NCBI GenBank assembly: GCA_044355655.1
Contig: JBIKXS010000038.1
Location: forward strand, 1 to 31,132
Length of the DNA stretch: 31,132 bases
Source of the DNA: UBA3064 sp023258775
GTDB taxonomy: Bacteria; Pseudomonadota; Gammaproteobacteria; Burkholderiales; Burkholderiaceae_E
Direction of reading: 5' to 3'
Below the pieces are notes generated by a model. That model did not search any database. It saw only the letters and a list, made by a program, of their open reading frames with translations, and was not told the DNA's origin. Shown here one piece after another: positions 1 to 7,117 of this stretch (position 1 is the stretch's first letter; each line of letters opens with the position of its first letter). A program made the position numbers and the translations under genes.

Positions 1-1128
1 CCGGTGCTTGCCGAATTTGCCCGAACCTTGCCTGGAGGAGAGCAGGGCCTGCTCGTCGGATTGGTGATGGGTTCAGCGGGCTTGGCCCAGGCCTGTTTGC
101 AAATTCCCATGGGCTGGGCCTCAGACCGCTTTGGCCGTAAGCTCATCATCGTGCTTGGTTTTGGCTGCGTGATTGTGGGCGCACTGATTTGTGCTCAGGC
201 TCAGGATATTTACACCATGATTGCTGGCCGACTGCTTCAGGGATGTGGCGCGGTGTCTGCAGCAATTTCTGCCCTGGTTTCGGATCACACCCGCGAAAGT
301 CAGCGAACCAAGGCAATGGCGATGATCGGGATCTCGATCGGCATGTCCTTTATGGTGTCACTTGGCCTTGCGCCCTGGCTTTACGCGCACCAGGGCATGG
401 CGGGTATTTTCTGGCTGACTGCTTTTTTAGCTGCGCTCGCCATTGCCATGGTGCTTTCGGTGCCAGCTGCAGCTAAAGACCGCAAGCAAGCTCGCGAAGC
501 GATGGCGCTAGGGCCAGCGCTGATCTTGGTCTTGAGCCATCCCAAGCTTTGGCGGCTCGATTTGGGCATTTTCGTGCTCAACGCAGTCCAGATGGCGATG
601 TTCGTCGTGGTTCCTGGCTTTCTGGTCCGCAGCGCTGATCTTGCGCTTGCCGAGCACTGGCGACTTTACCTGCCCGTTGTCTTTGCCTCCTTTCTTATTG
701 CCATGCCTATGCTGCGGCGCAGCGAACAAAAAGCTGCTTTGCATCAACTCATGCGCTATGCCCTTGGCATGCTCTTGCTTGTGCAAGCTTGCTGGCTCGT
801 GCTGTGGATGTGGATGCCTGCGCCCTATGCACTTGGCAGCGCGGCAGCCGTCTTATTGCTATTTTTCGTCGGTTTTAACATCTTGGAGGCAAGCCTGCCT
901 TCGCAGGTTTCCAAGCTTGCAGACCCGGCTTTGCGAGGCACAGCACTTGGTGCCTTTAATACCGCACAATCCTTGGGTCTTTTTGCAGGCGGGGCGGTGG
1001 GCGGTTGGCTTGCTGGTATGGCATCGCCCCAAACAGTCTTTGTCTTTTGTGCGATCCTGCTTCTTGTATTGCTTGTGCTTACAGGCAGGCAAGGTTTTTC
1101 AAGCGCGCCCCTACACACAAGTCCCTGA
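1..1128 (+). CDS. MFS transporter, N-terminus cut by window edge
   Basis: This is the C-terminal majority of a major facilitator superfamily transporter, an inner-membrane secondary carrier. The reading frame is open to the first base, and the first visible part already corresponds to the region before transmembrane helix 2, so the true start and helix 1 lie upstream. The MFS motif A loop is clear (GWASDRFGRK, about residues 36-45 of the visible part), followed by GRLLQGCGAVSAA, typical of helix 4. About ten hydrophobic segments follow. The GTG at position 4 should not be taken as the start. The substrate cannot be told; the sequence resembles the YajR/drug-efflux side of the superfamily. It ends 59 bases before ssb and reads in the same direction. 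Family call is firm, substrate unknown. Confidence 0.9.
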   Translation, partial: PVLAEFARTLPGGEQGLLVGLVMGSAGLAQACLQIPMGWASDRFGRKLIIVLGFGCVIVGALICAQAQDIYTMIAGRLLQGCGAVSAAISALVSDHTRESQRTKAMAMIGISIGMSFMVSLGLAPWLYAHQGMAGIFWLTAFLAALAIAMVLSVPAAAKDRKQAREAMALGPALILVLSHPKLWRLDLGIFVLNAVQMAMFVVVPGFLVRSADLALAEHWRLYLPVVFASFLIAMPMLRRSEQKAALHQLMRYALGMLLLVQACWLVLWMWMPAPYALGSAAAVLLLFFVGFNILEASLPSQVSKLADPALRGTALGAFNTAQSLGLFAGGAVGGWLAGMASPQTVFVFCAILLLVLLVLTGRQGFSSAPLHTSP

Positions 1129-1187
1129 CGCCTCGCCTGCTCCGGCGATGCTTAGGTTTCTGATTGAAATCTTTTGGAGAAATCACT

Positions 1188-1652
1188 ATGGCATCTGTTA
1201 ACAAAGTCATTCTGGTCGGCAATCTTGGCCGTGATCCAGAAACACGCTACTCGCCTGACGGCGCTGCAATCACCAACGCGTCGATTGCAACCACCTCGTC
1301 CTGGAAAGACAAAACAAGCGGCGAGCGCAAGGAAGAAACCGAATGGCACCGGGTGGTGTTTTACGGGCGCCTCGCAGAAATTGCAGGCGAGTACTTGAAA
1401 AAGGGTCGCTCTGTTTATGTTGAGGGTCGTCTGAAAACCCGAAAGTGGCAGGATAAGGAGGGCGTTGAGCGTTACACCACGGAGATCGTCGCAGACCAAA
1501 TGCAAATGCTTGGTAACCGTGACACGGGTTCAGGCATGGCCTCGTCAGACGATGCTTACGGCGCTTCACATGCTGGCCAGTCCTCGGGATCCGCATCGCA
1601 GCGTAAGCCAGCAACAAGTCTCTCGGAAATCGATGACGATATTCCCTTTTAG
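1188..1652 (+). CDS. ssb: Single-stranded DNA-binding protein SSB
   Basis: SSB coats single-stranded DNA as a homotetramer during replication, recombination and repair, and recruits partners through its acidic C-terminal tip. The 154-residue product starts MASVNKVILVGNLGRDPE, has the OB-fold core over about residues 1-110 (including WHRVVFYGRLAEIAGEYLKKG and VEGRLKTRKWQDKEG), then a short Gly/Ser/Ala-rich linker, and ends in the canonical tip DDDIPF. The ATG at 1188 is chosen because GGAG lies 8 bases upstream at 1176-1179 and because the protein begins at the conserved MASVNK; an in-frame TTG at 1164 would add eight unconserved residues. Length is slightly short of the E. coli protein, because the linker is short. 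A hairpin downstream probably ends the transcript. Confidence 0.97.
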   Translation: MASVNKVILVGNLGRDPETRYSPDGAAITNASIATTSSWKDKTSGERKEETEWHRVVFYGRLAEIAGEYLKKGRSVYVEGRLKTRKWQDKEGVERYTTEIVADQMQMLGNRDTGSGMASSDDAYGASHAGQSSGSASQRKPATSLSEIDDDIPF

Positions 1653-1760
1653 CGTCAATAGACAGCTTGCTTTTGGCGAGGACCTGGCGTTTAGTTAGCT
1701 TGGCATCCGACCAGCAAGCGAACCGAAAGGCGGTTTCACAGGCCTAATTGGGTGCTTTCG

Positions 1761-1800
1761 AGCCAGCAAGGGGATTCAAGCTCTTGCTGGCTTTGAATTT
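1761..1800 (+). terminator. Probable hairpin terminator after ssb
   Basis: A perfect 10-base-pair inverted repeat (AGCCAGCAAG at 1761-1770 and CTTGCTGGCT at 1783-1792) with a 12-base loop lies about 110 bases after the ssb stop. It is followed by TTGAATTT, a weak T-rich tail rather than a run of T. It could be a Rho-independent terminator or an mRNA-stabilising hairpin. Confidence 0.5.
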
Positions 1801-1801
1801 G

Positions 1802-1807
1802 TATAAT
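1802..1807 (+). promoter_or_regulatory. Candidate -10 box for the FmdB/DUF502/aspS operon
   Basis: A consensus TATAAT stands 80 bases before the FmdB start codon and directly after the ssb hairpin, in the only sizeable intergenic space of this block. No good -35 hexamer is seen at 16-18 bases spacing (the sequence there is in the hairpin). TG immediately before the box may partly compensate. The position fits a promoter for the run of + strand genes that follows. Confidence 0.45.
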
Positions 1808-1886
1808 CAGCGGTTATCTGGTCATAAGTCCAGTTTTAGCTTCGGGCCTGTCCCGGAAACACTCAACAAGCCAACCGCCTACTGTT

Positions 1887-2312
1887 ATGCCTATTTACGC
1901 CTACAAGTGTGCTGCCTGCGGCTTTGAGAAAGATGTAATACAGAAGTTCTCAGACGCGCCGCTCACCCAGTGTTCAGCCTGTGGGGCTGAAGCTTTTTCA
2001 AAGCAATTGACTGCGCCTGCCTTTCAGCTCAAAGGTTCGGGCTGGTATGTGACTGATTTTCGTGACGGTGGACAGAAAAAGGCTACCGACAAGCCATCAG
2101 AAAACCATGGCGAATCCGCTTCCGAGGCAACTGACGCGTCAACGAAGGCTGAAGCTTCTGAGAACAAGGGAAAGACCGATTCGGCATCGTCGGCGGAAAA
2201 GTCTGCAGCCTCCTCCACATCGGAGGCTGGCGCGGCTTCGTCGGGTGCGAGCAACCTGTCATCGTCATCAACATCGACTTCTGCCTCTTCCTCAACCGCT
2301 GCAACAACCTGA
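1887..2312 (+). CDS. FmdB-family zinc ribbon protein with Ser/Ala-rich tail
   Basis: A small protein of the FmdB/CxxC_CxxC_SSSS family, proposed as a putative regulator; its molecular role is not established. The zinc ribbon is in the first 35 residues (MPIYAYKCAAC with C8 and C11, then CSAC with C29 and C32). A second conserved part, QLKGSGWYVTDF, follows at about residues 50-61. The remaining half (about residues 65-141) is low-complexity, rich in Ser, Ala, Thr and Glu, and probably disordered; such tails are common in this family. No clear ribosome binding site precedes the ATG. It sits before DUF502 and aspS, a familiar arrangement in Burkholderiales as far as I recall. Family call is firm, function open. 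Confidence 0.9.
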   Translation: MPIYAYKCAACGFEKDVIQKFSDAPLTQCSACGAEAFSKQLTAPAFQLKGSGWYVTDFRDGGQKKATDKPSENHGESASEATDASTKAEASENKGKTDSASSAEKSAASSTSEAGAASSGASNLSSSSTSTSASSSTAATT

Positions 2313-2356
2313 GGACAGCTTAAGGCTTGCCAAGGGTTTCGGAATAAGGGCATCGA

Positions 2357-2983
2357 ATGCTCAAGAAATACTTTATTGCCGGACTCTTGGTGTGGTTGCC
2401 CTTGATCATCACGATTTGGATTATCGAATTGGTGGTGGGCACCCTCGATCGCACCATCGATTTGCTGCCGCCCCAGTTGCAGCCGCAAGGCCTTTTTGGC
2501 GTGTCGATCCATGGCGCCGGGGCAGTTTTCGCGCTTGTTATTATTTTGGTAACCGGTGTGCTTGCCGCGAATTTTCTCGGTGCACGCATTGTTCGAGTCT
2601 GGGAGGCCTTACTTAATCGCATTCCAGTTGTCCGTTCGATTTACTCAGCGGTCAAGCAAGTGAGCGACACTGTTTTTTCCGACTCGGGTCAGGCTTTTCG
2701 AAAGGCCTTGCTGGTTCAATACCCGCGGGTAGGTGTCTGGACGATTGCCTTCCAAACCGGCCGGCCGTCTGCGGAACTCGAGTCACATCTGCATAACAAT
2801 ATGATCTCGGTTTACGTGCCGACAACACCTAATCCAACCTCAGGCTTCTTTCTGGTCATGGATCGGCTTGAGGTGATTGAATTAGACATGAGCGTGGATG
2901 AAGCGCTCAAATACGTGGTCTCAATGGGCGTCGTTGCACCGTCTAACTGGACTACGACCGAAGTTGCTGTTAAGCAGACTTGA
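2357..2983 (+). CDS. DUF502 family membrane protein
   Basis: A 208-residue membrane protein of the DUF502 family, of unknown function. The N-terminus MLKKYFIAGLLVWLPLIITIWI is a first transmembrane helix; a second spans about residues 50-75 (VFALVIILVTGVLAANFLG). The following soluble part has the family's NRIPVVRSIYSAVKQVSDTVF segment, VLVQYPR-like sequence (LLVQYPRVGVWTIAFQTG), and the conserved VYVPTTPNPTSGFFLV segment. AAGGG six bases before the ATG serves as the ribosome binding site. It lies 44 bases after the FmdB gene and 17 bases before aspS, so all three are probably co-transcribed. Family assignment is firm; no enzymatic residues are evident. Confidence 0.92.
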   Translation: MLKKYFIAGLLVWLPLIITIWIIELVVGTLDRTIDLLPPQLQPQGLFGVSIHGAGAVFALVIILVTGVLAANFLGARIVRVWEALLNRIPVVRSIYSAVKQVSDTVFSDSGQAFRKALLVQYPRVGVWTIAFQTGRPSAELESHLHNNMISVYVPTTPNPTSGFFLVMDRLEVIELDMSVDEALKYVVSMGVVAPSNWTTTEVAVKQT

Positions 2984-3000
2984 TTCTTAGGACGATTTGT

Positions 3001-4788
3001 ATGCGTACTTGTTATACCGGTCTGGTTTGTGCAGACCAGCTTGATCAACTGGTGACCTTGTTTGGATGGGTTCATCGGCGGCGCGACCATGGCGGCGTTA
3101 TCTTTATTGATTTGCGAGATCGCGAAGGTCTTGCACAAATTGTTTGCGATCCGGACCGACCCGAGATGTTTGCCGCAGCCGAACGGATTCGTAATGAATT
3201 TTGTATTAAGATCAAAGGTAAGGTCAGACGTAGACCTACTGGCACTGAAAACCCGGGATTACGTAGTGGCGAGATCGAGGTTCTCTGTCATGAACTCGAG
3301 ATTTTGAATGCCTCGGTAACGCCTCCCTTTCAGCTTGATGACGAGAATTTGTCAGAAACGACCAGGCTCACCCATCGGGTCTTGGACTTGCGTCGCCCCG
3401 CCATGCAGCAAAATCTGATGCTGCGATACAGAGTCGCCATGGCTGTTCGGCGCTACCTCGATGCGCAAGGATTTGTTGACATCGAAACGCCTATGCTCAC
3501 CAAAAGCACGCCGGAAGGCGCTCGCGATTATCTTGTTCCATCGCGGGTTAATGCGGGTGAATTTTTCGCACTTCCTCAGTCGCCCCAACTTTTCAAGCAG
3601 CTTTTGATGGTCTCGGGTTTTGACCGCTATTACCAAATCACCAAGTGTTTTCGTGATGAAGATTTAAGAGCAGATCGTCAGCCCGAGTTCACCCAAATTG
3701 ACTGCGAGACCTCGTTTTTGGGCGAACAAGAGATACGTGATTGCTTTGAGAACATGATTAGGTCGGTTTTTAAAGAGGCCATTGCGATTGATTTGCCTGA
3801 GCCCTTTCCGGTAATGAGCTATCAAGAGGCGATGCGACGCTTTGGTTCTGACAAACCTGATTTGCGTGTGAAGCTCGAATTCACCGAGCTCACCGATGTG
3901 ATGAAAGACGTATCGTTCAAGGTATTTAGCGATGCTGCCCAAAAAAGCGATGGTCGGGTGATCGCTTTGCGCGTGCCAGGCGGTGCGACAATCAGTCGAT
4001 CAGAAATTGATACCTATACGCAATTTGTATCGATTTATGGCGCCAAGGGGCTTGCATGGATCAAGGTCAACGATCTCAGCAAAGGTCGCGAGGGCTTGCA
4101 ATCGCCAATCGTAAAAAATCTCCATGATGCTGCCATCGATACATTGCTTTCACGTAGTCATGCAGCCAACGGTGATATTTTGTTTTTTGGTGCTGACAAA
4201 GCCAAGGTGGTTAACGATGCCCTCGGCGCTTTGCGGGTAAAAATTGGTCATTCCGATTTTGCCAAGGCCAATCAGCTCTTTGAAGATGATTGGCGTCCGC
4301 TTTGGGTGGTTGACTTCCCAATGTTTGAATACGATGAACAAGCTCAACGTTGGAGCGCTTGTCATCATCCGTTTACGGCTCCCAAAGATGGGCATGAAGA
4401 CTACCTAGCGACTGATCCAGGGCTTGCCCTGGCCAAGGCTTATGACATGGTCTTAAACGGCTGGGAGATTGGCGGTGGTTCGGTACGTATTCATCGCGAA
4501 GCGGTGCAGTCCAAAGTATTTCGGGCGCTCAACATTGGCGCTGAAGAAGCTCGCGCCAAATTTGGTTTCTTGCTCGACGCTTTGCAATATGGTGCGCCAC
4601 CCCATGGTGGTATAGCCTTTGGGCTTGACCGAATCGTGACCATGATGTCGGGTGCGGAATCGATTCGCGATGTCATTGCTTTTCCTAAGACGCAACGTGC
4701 TCAATGTTTGCTAACCGATGCGCCAAGCGGGGTAGACGATAAGCAGTTACGCGAACTTCACATCAGGTTGAGAACGCATGCCGTATAA
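3001..4788 (+). CDS. aspS: Aspartyl-tRNA synthetase
   Basis: Class II aminoacyl-tRNA synthetase that charges tRNA-Asp with aspartate in the cytoplasm. The 595-residue length is normal for the bacterial type. Visible parts in order: N-terminal OB anticodon-binding domain (VTLFGWVHRRRDHGGVIFIDLRDREG), motif 1 region (VDIETPMLTKSTPEGARDYLVPSR), motif 2 (FRDEDLRADRQPEFTQID), the bacterial GAD insertion domain, and motif 3 (GGIAFGLDRIVTMM). ATG 3001 is preferred over the longer frame from 2980 because AGGA sits upstream and the protein then begins MRTCYTGLV as in relatives. H30 corresponds to the His of the RRRDHGG motif that in Pseudomonas aeruginosa (H31) is linked to a non-discriminating enzyme also charging tRNA-Asn. 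Its 3' end overlaps nudB by 11 bases. Confidence 0.98.
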   Translation: MRTCYTGLVCADQLDQLVTLFGWVHRRRDHGGVIFIDLRDREGLAQIVCDPDRPEMFAAAERIRNEFCIKIKGKVRRRPTGTENPGLRSGEIEVLCHELEILNASVTPPFQLDDENLSETTRLTHRVLDLRRPAMQQNLMLRYRVAMAVRRYLDAQGFVDIETPMLTKSTPEGARDYLVPSRVNAGEFFALPQSPQLFKQLLMVSGFDRYYQITKCFRDEDLRADRQPEFTQIDCETSFLGEQEIRDCFENMIRSVFKEAIAIDLPEPFPVMSYQEAMRRFGSDKPDLRVKLEFTELTDVMKDVSFKVFSDAAQKSDGRVIALRVPGGATISRSEIDTYTQFVSIYGAKGLAWIKVNDLSKGREGLQSPIVKNLHDAAIDTLLSRSHAANGDILFFGADKAKVVNDALGALRVKIGHSDFAKANQLFEDDWRPLWVVDFPMFEYDEQAQRWSACHHPFTAPKDGHEDYLATDPGLALAKAYDMVLNGWEIGGGSVRIHREAVQSKVFRALNIGAEEARAKFGFLLDALQYGAPPHGGIAFGLDRIVTMMSGAESIRDVIAFPKTQRAQCLLTDAPSGVDDKQLRELHIRLRTHAV

Positions 4789-5230
4789 AATCCCTGAGTC
4801 AGTGCTCGTCATTGTTCACACACCGAGTCTTAAGGTCTTGGTACTTGAGCGTGCCGATCGACCTGGATTTTGGCAGTCAGTGACCGGCAGCAAAGATCAG
4901 TGGGGTGAGCCGCTATGGCAGACATGTTTGCGGGAAGTGAAAGAGGAAACAGGCATTGACTTGGATCCCATGGCGCTACTTGATTGGGAACAGCAAAATC
5001 GCTATGAAATCTATGCTTTATGGCGACACCGTTATGAGCCCGGTGTGACTCACAATACCGAACACGTGTTTTCATGTTGTGTACCAGAAGACACACCCGT
5101 GGTTATTTCTCCCCGAGAGCATCTACGGTATGAATGGCTTGAACAAGATCGTGCTGCAAGGCGCTGTTTCTCGGCGAGTAATGTTGAAGCGATTGAGCAA
5201 TTACATCGTCGTGTAGGCCGCTCGTCTTGA
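4778..5230 (+). CDS. nudB: Dihydroneopterin triphosphate diphosphatase (Nudix)
   Basis: A Nudix hydrolase that removes pyrophosphate from 7,8-dihydroneopterin triphosphate in folate synthesis. The 150-residue protein has the substrate-side motif FWQSVTGS followed by the Nudix box, whose core is EPLWQTCLREVKEETGI; the first glycine is one residue further away than in the textbook pattern, as in the NudB branch. The stretch RYEIYALWRHRYEPGVTHNTEHVF matches the conserved NudB region. ATG 4778 overlaps the end of aspS by 11 bases, implying translational coupling; aspS-nudB neighbourhood is common in proteobacteria. The general class is firm, and the NudB specificity is strongly suggested by FWQSVTGS and context. 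Confidence 0.92.
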   Translation: MPYKIPESVLVIVHTPSLKVLVLERADRPGFWQSVTGSKDQWGEPLWQTCLREVKEETGIDLDPMALLDWEQQNRYEIYALWRHRYEPGVTHNTEHVFSCCVPEDTPVVISPREHLRYEWLEQDRAARRCFSASNVEAIEQLHRRVGRSS

Positions 5231-5240
5231 TCCCTGCGTT

Positions 5241-6089
5241 TTGACAGTTGTCGTGAAGCTGCGGGTAGCCACTTATAATATTCATAAGGGTGTCATGCGC
5301 GCACCGTGGTCGGTGCGTCCTGCGAGCAAGATTCATGAGTTGCGGCAGGCAATGCAATTGTGGCGTCGCGATCTTCTATTCTTGCAAGAGGTTCAGGGCG
5401 AGCATCAAAGGCACGCTAAGCAACTCGATCACTGGCCAATACATGCCCAGCATGAGTTTTTGGCTCAAAGCCCTGAAAGCGGTGATTACTACCACGCCTA
5501 TGGGAAAAGTGCCGTTTATTTGCATGGACACCATGGCAACGCAGTCTTGTCGCGATTTCCGATCACTGCTAGCGAGCATCGCGATATGTCAGACCATGTG
5601 CTGGAAAAGCGCGGTGCCTTGCACGTACAAATCAGTTTGCCGCTTGGCAAAACGCCAGGTCAGCCGATCTTGCATTGCTTTGTCGTCCACTTTGGCTTGC
5701 TCGCAGCGGGTCGAAAGCGCCAGGTCAAGGCGCTGAGCGAGTGGGTGCAGTCGGTCGTGCCAGCAGGAGCGCCGCTCATTATTGCAGGCGACTTTAACGA
5801 TTGGAACAATCGCTTGCATCAACCCTTATGTGAACCTAACGCACTTGCCGAAGTTCATCAGCAGATCGCTAAGCACCCGTCTGAGAAAGGATTCAAGGCC
5901 GCACGTACCTTCCCAGCCTGGCTGCCCTGCCTCAGGATGGACCGAATTTATCAACGAGGTTTTCGAGTGGAGCAAACCCGAGTGCTCAAGGGCAGAGCAT
6001 GGGCCAAGCTTTCGGATCATTCGCCAGTACTTGCTGATCTCGTCTTGGAGACTGGCTTGAGGCAGGCTTGTCATGAAGTTGCTTATTGA
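5241..6089 (+). CDS. Endonuclease/exonuclease/phosphatase (EEP) family protein
   Basis: A DNase I-like fold hydrolase acting on phosphodiesters, related to YbhP and similar proteins; the natural substrate is unknown. Family landmarks are RVATYNIHKGV near the N-terminus (metal/active-site Asn), FLQEVQ (metal-binding Glu), GNAVLSRFPI, IAGDFNDWNN (catalytic Asp/Asn) and the C-terminal LSDHSPVLADL (Asp-His pair). Start is uncertain: TTG 5241 gives 282 residues, GTG 5253 gives 278; neither has a clear ribosome binding site, and no ATG precedes the conserved ATYNIHKG. It lies 10 bases after nudB, so it probably belongs to the aspS operon. YbhP in E. coli sits beside a cardiolipin synthase gene; here none is present. 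Confidence 0.88.
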   Translation: MTVVVKLRVATYNIHKGVMRAPWSVRPASKIHELRQAMQLWRRDLLFLQEVQGEHQRHAKQLDHWPIHAQHEFLAQSPESGDYYHAYGKSAVYLHGHHGNAVLSRFPITASEHRDMSDHVLEKRGALHVQISLPLGKTPGQPILHCFVVHFGLLAAGRKRQVKALSEWVQSVVPAGAPLIIAGDFNDWNNRLHQPLCEPNALAEVHQQIAKHPSEKGFKAARTFPAWLPCLRMDRIYQRGFRVEQTRVLKGRAWAKLSDHSPVLADLVLETGLRQACHEVAY

Positions 6090-6136
6090 TGGAAGGCTTT
6101 AGCATTAACCGATGATCTTGCTAGGGCTATTTTTTG

Positions 6137-7117
6137 ATGAAGTCGCTTGTTGAACGAAGACCCGAGGGACTTTATTGTCCAGTAGGTAATTTTTATATTG
6201 ATCCATGGCGACCGGTCGAGCGTGCAGTGATCACCCATGCCCACGCTGACCATGCCCGAAGTGGCCACCAACATTATTTGGCTCATGTCGATGCTGCCGA
6301 AATTCTAAAGACAAGGCTAGGCAGTACGATTTCGCTACAAACTTTGGCCTATGATGAAGTCATTGATCTTGGCGGCGTAAAACTTAGTTTGCATCCGGCT
6401 GGTCATGTCTTGGGATCCTCACAAATCAAGATAGTTCATCATGGACAGATTTGGGTAGTGTCGGGTGATTACAGGATTGAGGCTGATTCAAGTTGTCAAG
6501 CCTTCGAGCCCTTGCGATGCGATGTCTTTATCACGGAGTCAACTTTCGCGCTTCCAATTTATCGATGGGAGCCTCAGTCAGTGGTGATCGAGCAAATCAG
6601 TGCATGGTGGCAGGCGAATGCAGCAAAAGGTATATGTTCTGTACTTTATACCTATTCACTCGGCAAAGCCCAGCGTTTGGCGATGGCGCTTCCTGAGGGT
6701 CCGGTCTGGGTTCATCCTGCAGTCGATGCAATAAATGCTTGCTACCGAAATGCCGGTCGCAAAGTCCCGCCAAGCGCCTGCTGGCGTGGCGAGATGAAGC
6801 CGCCTGCCGGTAGTTTACTGCTCGCACCGCCTGCAATCGCTGACTCATCGGCACTTTCGCGTTTGGTCGGTTATGAGGATGCATCGGTCTCGGGTTGGAT
6901 GCGTTTGCGTGGGATTCGCAGGCGCCGTGCGCTTGATCGTGGCTTTGTAATTTCAGATCATGCCGACTGGCCAGGTCTGCTTTGGGCGATTCGCGAGAGC
7001 GGTGCACAAAAGATTTTTGTCACCCATGGGCAGGTTGATGTCTTGGTACGCTATTTGTGCGAACAAGGTCTTGATGCAGCACCCTTGCAGGCTGTCGGTT
7101 GGGGTGAAGATGCCTGA
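6137..7117 (+). CDS. DNA ligase-associated exonuclease (MBL/beta-CASP type)
   Basis: First gene of the ligase-associated repair operon, a metallo-beta-lactamase-fold nuclease of the SNM1/CPSF type (matches the family described as putative exonuclease, DNA ligase-associated). Metal ligands are seen in THAHADHARSG (H34, H36, D38, H39), in HPAGHVLGSSQ and VVSGDYRIEAD, and further on in VISDHADW and VTHGQVDVL. The opening GLYCPVGNFYIDPWRPVERAVITHAH is typical of this family. About 326 residues is normal length. ATG 6137 is preferred; TTG 6134 directly before it is the alternative, and the ribosome binding site (AGGG at 6123) is weak. Its 3' end overlaps the ligase start by 8 bases. In Pseudomonas putida homologous proteins were studied as a ligase-linked operon; the role here is inferred. 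Confidence 0.93.
   Translation: MKSLVERRPEGLYCPVGNFYIDPWRPVERAVITHAHADHARSGHQHYLAHVDAAEILKTRLGSTISLQTLAYDEVIDLGGVKLSLHPAGHVLGSSQIKIVHHGQIWVVSGDYRIEADSSCQAFEPLRCDVFITESTFALPIYRWEPQSVVIEQISAWWQANAAKGICSVLYTYSLGKAQRLAMALPEGPVWVHPAVDAINACYRNAGRKVPPSACWRGEMKPPAGSLLLAPPAIADSSALSRLVGYEDASVSGWMRLRGIRRRRALDRGFVISDHADWPGLLWAIRESGAQKIFVTHGQVDVLVRYLCEQGLDAAPLQAVGWGEDA

Noticed and set aside
641..1201. Long alternative-frame open reading frame over the MFS gene
   Set aside because: It is a shadow frame with Cys/Leu-rich low-quality translation and runs into ssb; the MFS motifs are in the other frame.
6960..7109. Longer ligase start inside the exonuclease gene
   Set aside because: The extra 50 codons lie wholly in exonuclease coding sequence, have no ligase similarity, and ATG 7110 has a good ribosome binding site.
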